Source: Robertkochia solimangrovi (GTDB taxonomy: Bacteria; Bacteroidota; Bacteroidia; Flavobacteriales; Flavobacteriaceae). Taken from it: 64,000 nucleotides of DNA. This document shows, piece after piece, positions 8,528 through 16,985 of the stretch (position 1 is its first letter; each line of letters begins with the position of its first letter). The notes beneath the pieces were generated by a model. It was given only the letters and a program-made list of their open reading frames with translations, was not told where the DNA came from and made no database searches. Position numbers and translations under genes: made by a program. The stretch is from positions 169,717 through 233,716 of the forward strand of contig NZ_QKWN01000010.1 of the NCBI RefSeq assembly GCF_007279655.1, in the 5' to 3' direction.

Positions 8528-9931
8528 ATGAAAACAATCAAATATATCTTTTCGATCTTGTTGCTCGCTGGCCTGATATTGGCTTCCTGTGAGAAAGAAG
8601 ACTATGAATTGGGACGCATGCTGGATGCATCAGAGATCGAGTACGAAGTAGTACAGGATCTGCAGGCTGATGCGGGAGGAAATACAGTGATCCTACGAAA
8701 CCTGACACCGAAGACCACGTCTATCTGGGATTACGGAACCGGGCGATCCAACAGAATGATCGATACCATCAGATTTGCTTTTAAAGGTGAATATACAATC
8801 AAGTTCTCTGCGCTGACCGCAGGAGGTGTGGTGGAACTCGACCCTGTAACCGTTAGTGTTACCGATGACAACCTGAATTATGTGAACGACCCATTATGGG
8901 ATGCGCTTTCCGGAGGTGTAGGAAATTCAAAAACATGGTATCTCGACCTTAACGCAGAAGGTATCTCCAAATACTTCGTCGGTCCTCAGTACTTTTATGG
9001 TACAGACAACGGTTGGTTAGAAGGTGGTGATAACGGTTGCTACGGAGATGACTGCTGGAACTGGAATCCGGATTGGGCAGGTAATTCCTGGTTGATGCCT
9101 GCTGCCGATTACGGAAGTATTACCTTCAGTCTGCAGGGTGGACCCTTTGTTACCAGTGAACATTTAACGATCCCGGGACGAGGTACCGAGAACGGAACCT
9201 ATTTCCTGGATGCAGATGCTAAAACGCTTACCATGACCGATGCTACGATCCTGCATCCCGTAGGCATAGAATCCTGCGTTGACAACTGGGCAAATATGAG
9301 GATCTTTTCTTTAACTGAAGAAAGTTTACAGTTAGGGGTCCTTCGTAAAGGATCATGTGATGGCGCCGCATATCTTGTCTATAATTTTATTTCAAAAGAA
9401 TACAGCGACACCTGGGTTCCGGAAGAGACTATTCCGGAGCCGGATGAAGGCTTCGACCCTACATTTGCGGAAGGAGAGTTACTCGAAATGCTCACCGGAG
9501 GTGTAGGTTCCGGAAGAATCTGGAAACTGGATGGTGACGGAAATGCGGTCGACTGGCTGGCAGGAGGAATCGGATGGACCTCAAGCTCGGATGATTCAAG
9601 AGACTGGGGATGGAATGATGAATGGGCAGCTATTGCATCGAATTCATGGGTACGCTTCGATCAATTCGGAGGAACCCTAAACTATACCAGAAATCAAAAC
9701 GGTGTAGAAACCACCGGTACATTCTCGATCGATGAAGCGTCCAACGAGATCACGCTGAATGGAGAAATGCTGATTCAGGGACCTGACGGACACTGGATGA
9801 ATCCCACTACGAATGTAATCACCGTAGTGAAGGCATTCCCCGGTGAGTTCGGTACAAAAGGGATCTGGTTCGGAACTAATTATGATGAGTCCAAAGATGA
9901 ATGGTTCGTATGGCACTACGTCATACCGTAA
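8528..9931 (+). CDS. PKD-like surface lipoprotein with a duplicated domain, candidate surface glycan-binding protein
   Basis: 467 residues. Lipobox at about residues 17-20 (L-A-S-C). A PKD-like beta domain spans about 35-115 (the segment DYGTGRSNRMIDTIRFAFKG is typical). Two homologous units follow. The first, about 122-290, has DALSGGVGNSKTWYLDLN and WNWNPDWAGNSW. The second, about 315-467, has EMLTGGVGSGRIWKLDGDG and WGWNDEWAAIASNSW. Each unit is tryptophan-rich, as carbohydrate-binding surfaces often are. Position three in a PUL, straight after susD, is where surface glycan-binding proteins (SusE/F type) sit. No catalytic motif is visible. The binding role is inferred from position and composition; which glycan is unknown. 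Confidence 0.7.
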   Translation: MKTIKYIFSILLLAGLILASCEKEDYELGRMLDASEIEYEVVQDLQADAGGNTVILRNLTPKTTSIWDYGTGRSNRMIDTIRFAFKGEYTIKFSALTAGGVVELDPVTVSVTDDNLNYVNDPLWDALSGGVGNSKTWYLDLNAEGISKYFVGPQYFYGTDNGWLEGGDNGCYGDDCWNWNPDWAGNSWLMPAADYGSITFSLQGGPFVTSEHLTIPGRGTENGTYFLDADAKTLTMTDATILHPVGIESCVDNWANMRIFSLTEESLQLGVLRKGSCDGAAYLVYNFISKEYSDTWVPEETIPEPDEGFDPTFAEGELLEMLTGGVGSGRIWKLDGDGNAVDWLAGGIGWTSSSDDSRDWGWNDEWAAIASNSWVRFDQFGGTLNYTRNQNGVETTGTFSIDEASNEITLNGEMLIQGPDGHWMNPTTNVITVVKAFPGEFGTKGIWFGTNYDESKDEWFVWHYVIP

Positions 9932-9958
9932 TACATAAAATCTTATAATTGAAGTTCA

Positions 9959-9988
9959 GGAAGAAGTCAGGAAACCCAGACTTCTTCC
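9959..9988 (+). terminator. Hairpin between the surface-protein genes and the glycosidase genes
   Basis: A perfect 10-bp stem (GGAAGAAGTC, 10-base loop, GACTTCTTCC) lies 27 bases after the lipoprotein stop, followed by a C/T-rich but not pure T tail. It may be a partial terminator that keeps susCD and binding-protein expression above that of the downstream enzymes, or an mRNA-stabilising 3' hairpin. Confidence 0.5.
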
Positions 9989-10040
9989 CTTCTTCATATA
10001 AAATAAAACCTTTTCCTTTATAAAATTATAAGAGTCGGAT

Positions 10041-12455
10041 ATGATCAGAAAACTGGGAATTTTATGTTTTAGCAGTTTCGCTTTACTGTTATTTCTCCAT
10101 TGTAATACACCCGAAGAAAACCCCTATAACCGAAAGATGGAATTCAATGACAACTGGCAATTTCAGTTGCTTGATTCCACTCAAAAAGATACAACTGCAA
10201 CCTGGAGAACACTTTCCTTACCCCATGACTGGAGTATAGAAGGCTCCTTTGATGAAAAGCATCCTGCAACTTTTGGTGGTGGTGCCCTTCCTGGAGGACT
10301 CGCCTTCTACAAGAAAGAATTTAAACTCCCCAGGAATACAGAGAACAAGAAAGTCTATATACAATTCGACGGAGTATATATGAACAGTGAAGTCTGGATC
10401 AACGACCATCATTTAGGGAAACGGCCTAACGGATATATCAGCTTTGAATATGACCTTACACCATGGCTTAACAGGGAAGTTACAAACACCCTTGTTGTAA
10501 AAGTCGATAATTCACAACAACCAAATTCCCGATGGTATTCCGGATCAGGAATCTACCGTAATGTTTGGTTAAACTTTACAGATAAACTACATATAAAGAA
10601 TTGGGGGACCTATGTAACCACCCCTGAAATTACAAACGATCACGCTAAAGTACATGCGGAAATAACAGTTATGAATCACTTCGAGCATGATCGCAATGCT
10701 GTTTTACGTACATCAGTTCTTAAAGATGGTGTGACTCTTGAGCTTTCTGAAATGGAAATACAATTGGCTGCGGGAACTGAAAAAACATTCAAAACGGCAA
10801 TCGAAATTGTTGATCCCGAACTTTGGTCGGTGGAAAATCCTGAAATGTATACGCTGATGAACGAGATTATATCCGAAGGCATAACTGAGGATCTCTATGA
10901 GACTCCGTTTGGAATCCGTGATTTTAAATTTGACGCAGAAAATGGTTTCCTGCTGAACGGAAAGCAGGTAAAGATCAAAGGAGTTTGTAATCATCATGAT
11001 CTGGGAGCTTTAGGTACTGCTATAAATATCCGGGCTCTGGAAAGACAGCTGGAAATTTTGAAAGAGATGGGTGTGAACGGAATCAGAACCGCACACAACC
11101 CTCCTGCCCCGGAATTACTGGAGCTTTGTGATCGTATGGGCTTTATCGTTATGGATGAAGTCTTCGATATGTGGAAGAAAGGTAAATCAGCATACGATTA
11201 CCATTTATACTGGGATGAATGGCATGAAAAAGACCTTGTCGATTTTATCAAACGCGACCGTAATCATCCTAGTGTTTTCGTTTGGAGTATCGGGAACGAA
11301 ATTCTGGAACAATGGGACTCTACCGGAGTTGCTATTACCAGAGAACTCGCCGCCACGGTAAGAAAACTCGATACCACAAGACCGATCACCACAGCAAATA
11401 ATCCTCCCTCACCCACGAACAGCCTGAATGCTTCAGGGGTATTGGACCTGGTGGGCTATAATTATGCATTGAATTCCTATGAAGACCATCTTAAGGTATT
11501 TCCTGGAATGCCCTTTATAGCCACTGAGACCACGTCTGCACTTGAAACACGTGGCTATTATGACCAAAGATCAGATACCATAAAAAGATGGCCTTATAAA
11601 TGGGATGAATTGTTTCTTGACGGAAATCCGGGAAATACGGTTTCCTCCTATGATCAGGTTAGCGCACCCTGGGGATCTACGCATGAAGAAACCTGGAAAG
11701 TGATCAAAAAACATGATTATATGTCGGGTATGTATATCTGGACCGGCTTTGATTATATCGGCGAACCAACCCCATATGTTTGGCCTTCAAAAAGTTCATA
11801 TTTCGGAATTATCGATCTGGCAGGTTTTCCAAAAGATGTATATTACATGTATCAAAGTGAATGGACCGACAAGGATGTTTTACATGTATTTCCTCATTGG
11901 AATTGGAAACCTGGCGAGGAGATAGATATCTGGGCCTATTACAATCATGCCGATGAAGTTGAACTCTTTTTAAATGGAGAATCACTTGGAATTCGTTCCA
12001 AGGCGGGTGATGATCTCCATGTTATGTGGCGGGTTCCCTTTACCCCCGGAACCGTAAGAGCAGTTTCACGAAAAGATGGAAAGATCGTTAAGGAACAAGA
12101 GATTAAAACCGCAGGAAAGCCTGAAAAGATAGGCCTGCATGCCGACCGCGCTAAGCTGGATGCCGATGGTAAAGATCTTGCATTCATCACTGTTACCATT
12201 CTCGATAAAGAAGGGAATATCGCACCGATAGCCAGCGATACAATCTCTTTTGAGATTGAGGGCCCCGGAAGTATTGCCGGAGTTGACAATGGAAATCCTG
12301 TAAGTCATGAATCGTTTAAAGGAAACCAACGCAAAGCCTTTTATGGAAAATGCCTGGTCATCGTGAAAGCCGGAGAAGTACCGGGAGGAATCATAACACT
12401 AACAGCCAGTGGATCGGGACTGGAATCTCAAACCATTGAAATAACAACCTTATGA
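10041..12455 (+). CDS. GH2 family glycoside hydrolase, beta-galactosidase type
   Basis: 804 residues. The N-terminal hydrophobic segment ends in a cysteine (about residue 21), so it is probably a lipoprotein. Order of domains: sugar-binding jelly roll (about 35-190, with LPHDWSI), immunoglobulin-like domain (about 195-300), TIM barrel (about 300-600), then C-terminal beta domains of the DUF4982/Ig type. Acid/base is E420 in WSIGNE; the nucleophile is probably E496 in the ATET segment. This architecture occurs in beta-galactosidases and also in beta-glucuronidase-like enzymes, so the sugar is not fixed by sequence. Between SusCD and a GH31 alpha-xylosidase-like enzyme, removal of side-chain galactose is the likeliest job. 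Confidence 0.85.
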   Translation: MIRKLGILCFSSFALLLFLHCNTPEENPYNRKMEFNDNWQFQLLDSTQKDTTATWRTLSLPHDWSIEGSFDEKHPATFGGGALPGGLAFYKKEFKLPRNTENKKVYIQFDGVYMNSEVWINDHHLGKRPNGYISFEYDLTPWLNREVTNTLVVKVDNSQQPNSRWYSGSGIYRNVWLNFTDKLHIKNWGTYVTTPEITNDHAKVHAEITVMNHFEHDRNAVLRTSVLKDGVTLELSEMEIQLAAGTEKTFKTAIEIVDPELWSVENPEMYTLMNEIISEGITEDLYETPFGIRDFKFDAENGFLLNGKQVKIKGVCNHHDLGALGTAINIRALERQLEILKEMGVNGIRTAHNPPAPELLELCDRMGFIVMDEVFDMWKKGKSAYDYHLYWDEWHEKDLVDFIKRDRNHPSVFVWSIGNEILEQWDSTGVAITRELAATVRKLDTTRPITTANNPPSPTNSLNASGVLDLVGYNYALNSYEDHLKVFPGMPFIATETTSALETRGYYDQRSDTIKRWPYKWDELFLDGNPGNTVSSYDQVSAPWGSTHEETWKVIKKHDYMSGMYIWTGFDYIGEPTPYVWPSKSSYFGIIDLAGFPKDVYYMYQSEWTDKDVLHVFPHWNWKPGEEIDIWAYYNHADEVELFLNGESLGIRSKAGDDLHVMWRVPFTPGTVRAVSRKDGKIVKEQEIKTAGKPEKIGLHADRAKLDADGKDLAFITVTILDKEGNIAPIASDTISFEIEGPGSIAGVDNGNPVSHESFKGNQRKAFYGKCLVIVKAGEVPGGIITLTASGSGLESQTIEITTL

Positions 12456-12538
12456 AATCAGCAGGAAACAGAAGGCTCTGTAGACACGACAACAATACCG
12501 CCCCTTTTAAGAATGCTGAACAGTATAAAATCAACATT

Positions 12539-14911
12539 ATGAAAAAACTGATATTCCTATTAATGACGATCTTAACAACTCCGGCTATATTCGGACAATT
12601 ACAGGGTACCAATGTTCTCAATGAACCCCCCGATATCAGTCAGGATTTTGAAAGCTTCAAAAATACTTTTTATCTGGCAGATGAGTTGACTTCCTTTGAT
12701 CCGCAAACCGGAAAAGGAACTATAAAATACCTGAGACATAATCTTGCAACACGTCAGGCATTCAACAATATGCTAAGCAAGCTGATACCCGCTGAAGCTA
12801 ATGAATTTCCAACGACAGAATATGCCGCGTCTCCGGAACTGCCATTCACCATAAGCTTTGTTTCCGACAGAACGATACGTATACAAACTTGTTCGGGACC
12901 TAAATTCCGGGAAGAAGAACCTTCACTGATGCTGATCGGAGGTCAGGCACCGGATGCCCGTAATTTATGGAAATACAGCAAAACAGCCGAAGGTCATCGT
13001 TATACCGGACCCCACGGATCGGTTTTGATCACGGAAAAACCCTGGCATGTATACATCTATGATACGAACGGAAAATTATTGACCGGTACACTACATCTGG
13101 ATGATGTAAAAGGAACCTATACTCCCGTGACCCCTTTTTCCTTTATCAGAAGAGCGGATGATTATTCCAGATCCTTTGACGCTGCCTTTTCCATGTCACC
13201 TGAAGAAAAGATCTTCGGTTGCGGCGAATCCTTTACACAATTCAATAAGCGTGGCCAAAAGGTTATATTCTGGACCGATGATGCGAACGGTGTTCAGAAC
13301 GAAACCATGTATAAACCGATTCCCTTTTATATGAGTAGTCGCGGGTATGGGGTCTTTATGCATCACTCCTCACCCATCACTGCTGATTTCGGAAAGTACT
13401 ATAACGCTGCTAATTCAATGATGATCGGTGATGATGAGGCAGACCTGTTCGTTTTTATCGGAGAACCAAAAGATATCCTTGATGCTTATACAGATCTAAC
13501 CGGTAAACCAGAACTTCCTCCTTTGTGGTCCTTCGGATTCTGGATGAGCCGGATCACCTATTTTTCAGAGCAGGAAGGTAGAGCCGTTGCCGAAAATCTG
13601 AGAAAAAATAAGATTCCCAGTGATGTGATCCATTTCGATACAGGTTGGTTCGACGTTGACTGGAGAAATAACTATGAATTTTCTGCAGATCGATTTGAGA
13701 ATCCGAAGCAGATGATTAGCGACATGAAAGCACAGGGATTCAATGTTTGTTTATGGCAGCTACCCTATTTCACTCCTAAAAACACCTTGTTTCCGGAAAT
13801 CATAGAAAAAGGACTTGCCGTTAAAGATAAAAAGGGGAACATCCCCTATGAAGATGCCGTACTTGATTTTTCCAATCCGGAGACCGTTTCCTGGTATCAG
13901 GCCAAAATCGCTTCCCTTCTTGAAATGGGTGTGGGGGTGATTAAAGTGGATTTCGGTGAAGCTGCCCCGGCCTCCGGATTGTATCATTCCGGTAAAACCG
14001 GTTTCTATGAACACAATCTGTATCCGCTACGCTATAATAAAGCTGTTGCTGAGATCACTAAAAAAGTAACAGGAAATACTATAATATGGGCGAGAAGTAC
14101 CTGGGCTGGAAGTCAGCGCTATCCACTTCATTGGGGTGGCGATGCAGCTACGACGAACACCGCCATGGCTTCCACACTCAGAGCCGGGTTATCCATAGGA
14201 TTAAGCGGATTCAGTTTTTGGAGTCATGACGTTGGTGGCTTTACTACAAAAAGTCCGGAAGATGTTTATCGCAGATGGACTCCTTTTGGAATGCTTACCT
14301 CCCACGTAAGAAGTCATGGAGAACCTCCCACAGAGCCCTGGGAATACAGTAAAGAATTCTTAAACGGATTCCGCAAAGCAGACAACATGAGATATGAATT
14401 GATGCCATACATTTATTCAGAAGCCAAGTATGCCACAGAACATGGCTTACCGATGCTTCGAGCATTATTCGTAGAATTTCCGAATGATCCGGGCTCATGG
14501 CTCATCGATGATCAATATCTTTTCGGATCTTCAATGCTCGTGGCTCCCCTATTTGAGAATATGGAAGAAAGAAACGTCTATCTTCCACCGGGTACCTGGA
14601 TAGACTATCAGACCAACAAGGTCTATGAAGGTGGCTGGCATACGATAAAAGCCGGTGAAATCCCGATTGTTGTACTCATAAAGGATGGTACCGTGATACC
14701 AACGATTAAACTGGCTCAATCAACCAATGACATGGACTGGAGCAAGATCAACCTAAAAGTTTATAAGGAGGAGGCAGGAACTGCAATTGGAAAGATATTT
14801 CTCCCGGGAGCAGATCAAATTAAGGAAGTTGAAGTGACAAGATCCGGAAATAACCTGAAGATCACCAAGGCTCCTTTTGAAAATGAAACTACTTTTAAAA
14901 TCAAGAATTAA
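12539..14911 (+). CDS. GH31 alpha-xylosidase (YicI-like)
   Basis: 790 residues from the ATG that starts a clean signal peptide (MKKLIFLLMTILTTPAIFGQ). An upstream in-frame ATG at 12452 overlaps the GH2 stop, but would put 29 charged residues before the signal peptide. Parts: galactose-mutarotase-like N-domain, (beta/alpha)8 barrel, C-terminal beta domains. The nucleophile is D471 in KVDFGE and the acid/base is D535 in HWGGDAATT. The D-F-G-E form is that of alpha-xylosidases such as E. coli YicI; alpha-glucosidases of GH31 normally have D-M-N-E. Long stretches around GLSIGLSGFSFWSHD match my memory of YicI closely. It would remove alpha-1,6-xylose from xyloglucan oligosaccharides in the periplasm. 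Confidence 0.88.
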   Translation: MKKLIFLLMTILTTPAIFGQLQGTNVLNEPPDISQDFESFKNTFYLADELTSFDPQTGKGTIKYLRHNLATRQAFNNMLSKLIPAEANEFPTTEYAASPELPFTISFVSDRTIRIQTCSGPKFREEEPSLMLIGGQAPDARNLWKYSKTAEGHRYTGPHGSVLITEKPWHVYIYDTNGKLLTGTLHLDDVKGTYTPVTPFSFIRRADDYSRSFDAAFSMSPEEKIFGCGESFTQFNKRGQKVIFWTDDANGVQNETMYKPIPFYMSSRGYGVFMHHSSPITADFGKYYNAANSMMIGDDEADLFVFIGEPKDILDAYTDLTGKPELPPLWSFGFWMSRITYFSEQEGRAVAENLRKNKIPSDVIHFDTGWFDVDWRNNYEFSADRFENPKQMISDMKAQGFNVCLWQLPYFTPKNTLFPEIIEKGLAVKDKKGNIPYEDAVLDFSNPETVSWYQAKIASLLEMGVGVIKVDFGEAAPASGLYHSGKTGFYEHNLYPLRYNKAVAEITKKVTGNTIIWARSTWAGSQRYPLHWGGDAATTNTAMASTLRAGLSIGLSGFSFWSHDVGGFTTKSPEDVYRRWTPFGMLTSHVRSHGEPPTEPWEYSKEFLNGFRKADNMRYELMPYIYSEAKYATEHGLPMLRALFVEFPNDPGSWLIDDQYLFGSSMLVAPLFENMEERNVYLPPGTWIDYQTNKVYEGGWHTIKAGEIPIVVLIKDGTVIPTIKLAQSTNDMDWSKINLKVYKEEAGTAIGKIFLPGADQIKEVEVTRSGNNLKITKAPFENETTFKIKN

Positions 14912-14978
14912 TAATAATTTACATATAACTAGTAACTATCAACTATTTAACTATACCGTTTAACTGAAAATATAAAAA

Positions 14979-16979
14979 ATGAAAAAGACTTTATTGAGTT
15001 TGTTCGTCTTTGTCGGATTGGTATCCTGTCAACAGGAAGAAGTAAATACTGTGACGGCAACGTCTCCTGATGGACTAAACGCAGTTACTTTTGAACTTAT
15101 CGATGGTAAGCCAGTCTATAGCGTAACACACGGAGACAAATCAGTGATCAAACCCTCGGCATTAGGATTTGTATTTCAGGACCATGATTCATTGTATTCA
15201 GGATTGGAAGTCGAAGATATTGTAGAAACCGAGGTTGATGATGAATGGGAGCAGGTATGGGGTGAAAAACAATTTATAACCGATCATTACAAGCAACTGG
15301 AAGTGGCACTTAAAGAAAAGAAAGCCCCCTACAGAACTGTAAAATTACAATTCAGAGCCTTTAATGATGGCGTTGCCTTTCGCTACCTGTACCCGGGAAA
15401 TGGCTCCAAAGACAGTTTAAAGATCATGGATGAACTGACTACTTTCGATCTCGGATCAGACGGACAAGCCTGGTGGATCCCTGCTTATCAGGACAATCGT
15501 TATGAATATCTGTTCACAAAAAGTGCGATTAGTACACTGGACACAGTTCACACCCCTTTAACCATCGAAAGTGATAACGGCCTCTACGTAAGTTTTCATG
15601 AAGCAAGGCTTATCGATTTTGCAAGCATGACACTTGCCCATACCACAGGAACAACGCTAAAGGCTGATCTTGTACCGTGGGCTGATGGTGTAAAAGTAAA
15701 GACCAACGGTAGTTTCACAACTCCCTGGCGAACGATTCAGATAGGTGAGAAACCAGGCGACCTTATCACTTCGTATATGATCCTGAATCTCAATGACCCT
15801 AATGAGCTGGAAGATACAAGCTGGATCAAACCTCATAAATACCTGGGGATTTGGTGGGGAATGCATATCGGAAAATATTCCTTTTGGGAAAGTCCGATCC
15901 AGGGCGCCACTACCAGTAATTCTTTTAAATACATCGATTATTGTAAAGAACTCGGAATCGATCATCTGCTTATCGAAGGTTGGAACAAGGGTTGGACACC
16001 TCAGTGGTATGAAAATCATATGCATATGTTCAGTTTTACTGAGAATGCCGATAATTTCGATCTTAAAAAAGTAACCGATTATGCTCGTGAAAACGGGGTT
16101 AGCATCATTGGATATCATGAAACCGGTTCCAACATTATCAATTACCGCAAGCAGATAAATGCCGGAATGCAATTATACCATGATTATGGTATTCATGACG
16201 TGAAAATCGGACAGGTTGGTTCCCGAATGAACATGAAAGAATGGCATCATGGCCAGTTCGGAGTTGCATATTACAGGGAAGTTTTAAAAACCGCGGCTCA
16301 GTATCAACTCACTGTCAACTTTCACGAACCCATCAAAGATACAGGAGAGCGCAGAACCTTTCCAAATATGATGGCGAGAGAAGGCGCCCGTGGTCAGGAA
16401 TATAATGCGTGGAGTGAAGGTAACCCACCCTCTCATACCGTTATACTTCCGTTTACGAGAATGCTGGCAGGGCCTATGGACTTTACCCCCGGGGTGCTGG
16501 ATGTTGAAATTAAACAAGGATATGCAGGAAGAGACGTTCATACCACCGCAGCCAAACAACTGGCTCTATATGTGGTCCTCTACTCTCCTATCCAAATGCT
16601 TGCGGATCTCCCTGAGAATTACGTTGGAAATCCTGCCTTTAAATTCCTTCAGGATGTCCCAACCGATTGGTACGACACCAAAGTACTGAATGCCGAGATC
16701 GGAGCATACATCACCACCGTCAGAAAGGATCGCCATAGTGAAGACTGGTATCTAGGAAGCATCACTAATGAGCAGGAACGTACTCTGGAAGTTCCGCTGG
16801 ATTTTCTTGAGGAAGGATCGGTTTATGAAGCGCAGCTCTATGCCGATGCAGCGGGTACCGGTTATGAGACCAATCCTACTGCTGTAACCATAAGCACCAA
16901 AGAGGTTACTTCTAAAGATTCCTTAACGCTGAACCTTGGAAAAAGCGGCGGCACTGCTATACGATTTGCTAAAAAATAA
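14979..16979 (+). CDS. GH97 alpha-glycosidase, inverting (SusB-like) type
   Basis: 666 residues with lipobox G-L-V-S-C (Cys at about residue 18). Parts: N-terminal beta-supersandwich (about 25-280), TIM barrel (about 280-560), C-terminal beta domain. Three glutamates of the inverting subgroup are present: E381 in YHETG, E450 in NFHEP and E474 at the end of REGARGQE. Their spacing (69 and 24) equals that of SusB E439, E508 and E532, as I remember those numbers. The retaining alpha-galactosidase subgroup uses an aspartate instead. Expected activity is alpha-glucoside hydrolysis. Its place in a xyloglucan-type locus is not obvious. It starts 67 bases after GH31 and ends 6 bases before the next gene. 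Confidence 0.88.
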   Translation: MKKTLLSLFVFVGLVSCQQEEVNTVTATSPDGLNAVTFELIDGKPVYSVTHGDKSVIKPSALGFVFQDHDSLYSGLEVEDIVETEVDDEWEQVWGEKQFITDHYKQLEVALKEKKAPYRTVKLQFRAFNDGVAFRYLYPGNGSKDSLKIMDELTTFDLGSDGQAWWIPAYQDNRYEYLFTKSAISTLDTVHTPLTIESDNGLYVSFHEARLIDFASMTLAHTTGTTLKADLVPWADGVKVKTNGSFTTPWRTIQIGEKPGDLITSYMILNLNDPNELEDTSWIKPHKYLGIWWGMHIGKYSFWESPIQGATTSNSFKYIDYCKELGIDHLLIEGWNKGWTPQWYENHMHMFSFTENADNFDLKKVTDYARENGVSIIGYHETGSNIINYRKQINAGMQLYHDYGIHDVKIGQVGSRMNMKEWHHGQFGVAYYREVLKTAAQYQLTVNFHEPIKDTGERRTFPNMMAREGARGQEYNAWSEGNPPSHTVILPFTRMLAGPMDFTPGVLDVEIKQGYAGRDVHTTAAKQLALYVVLYSPIQMLADLPENYVGNPAFKFLQDVPTDWYDTKVLNAEIGAYITTVRKDRHSEDWYLGSITNEQERTLEVPLDFLEEGSVYEAQLYADAAGTGYETNPTAVTISTKEVTSKDSLTLNLGKSGGTAIRFAKK

Positions 16980-16985
16980 GAATCA

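Noticed and set aside
12452..12538. Upstream start of GH31 at the GH2 stop (ATGA)
   Set aside because: It would place 29 polar residues before an otherwise perfect signal peptide; the ATG at 12539 is better.
15657..16172. 171-codon antisense ORF inside GH97
   Set aside because: Lies fully within conserved catalytic sequence of GH97 on the other strand; a frame shadow.
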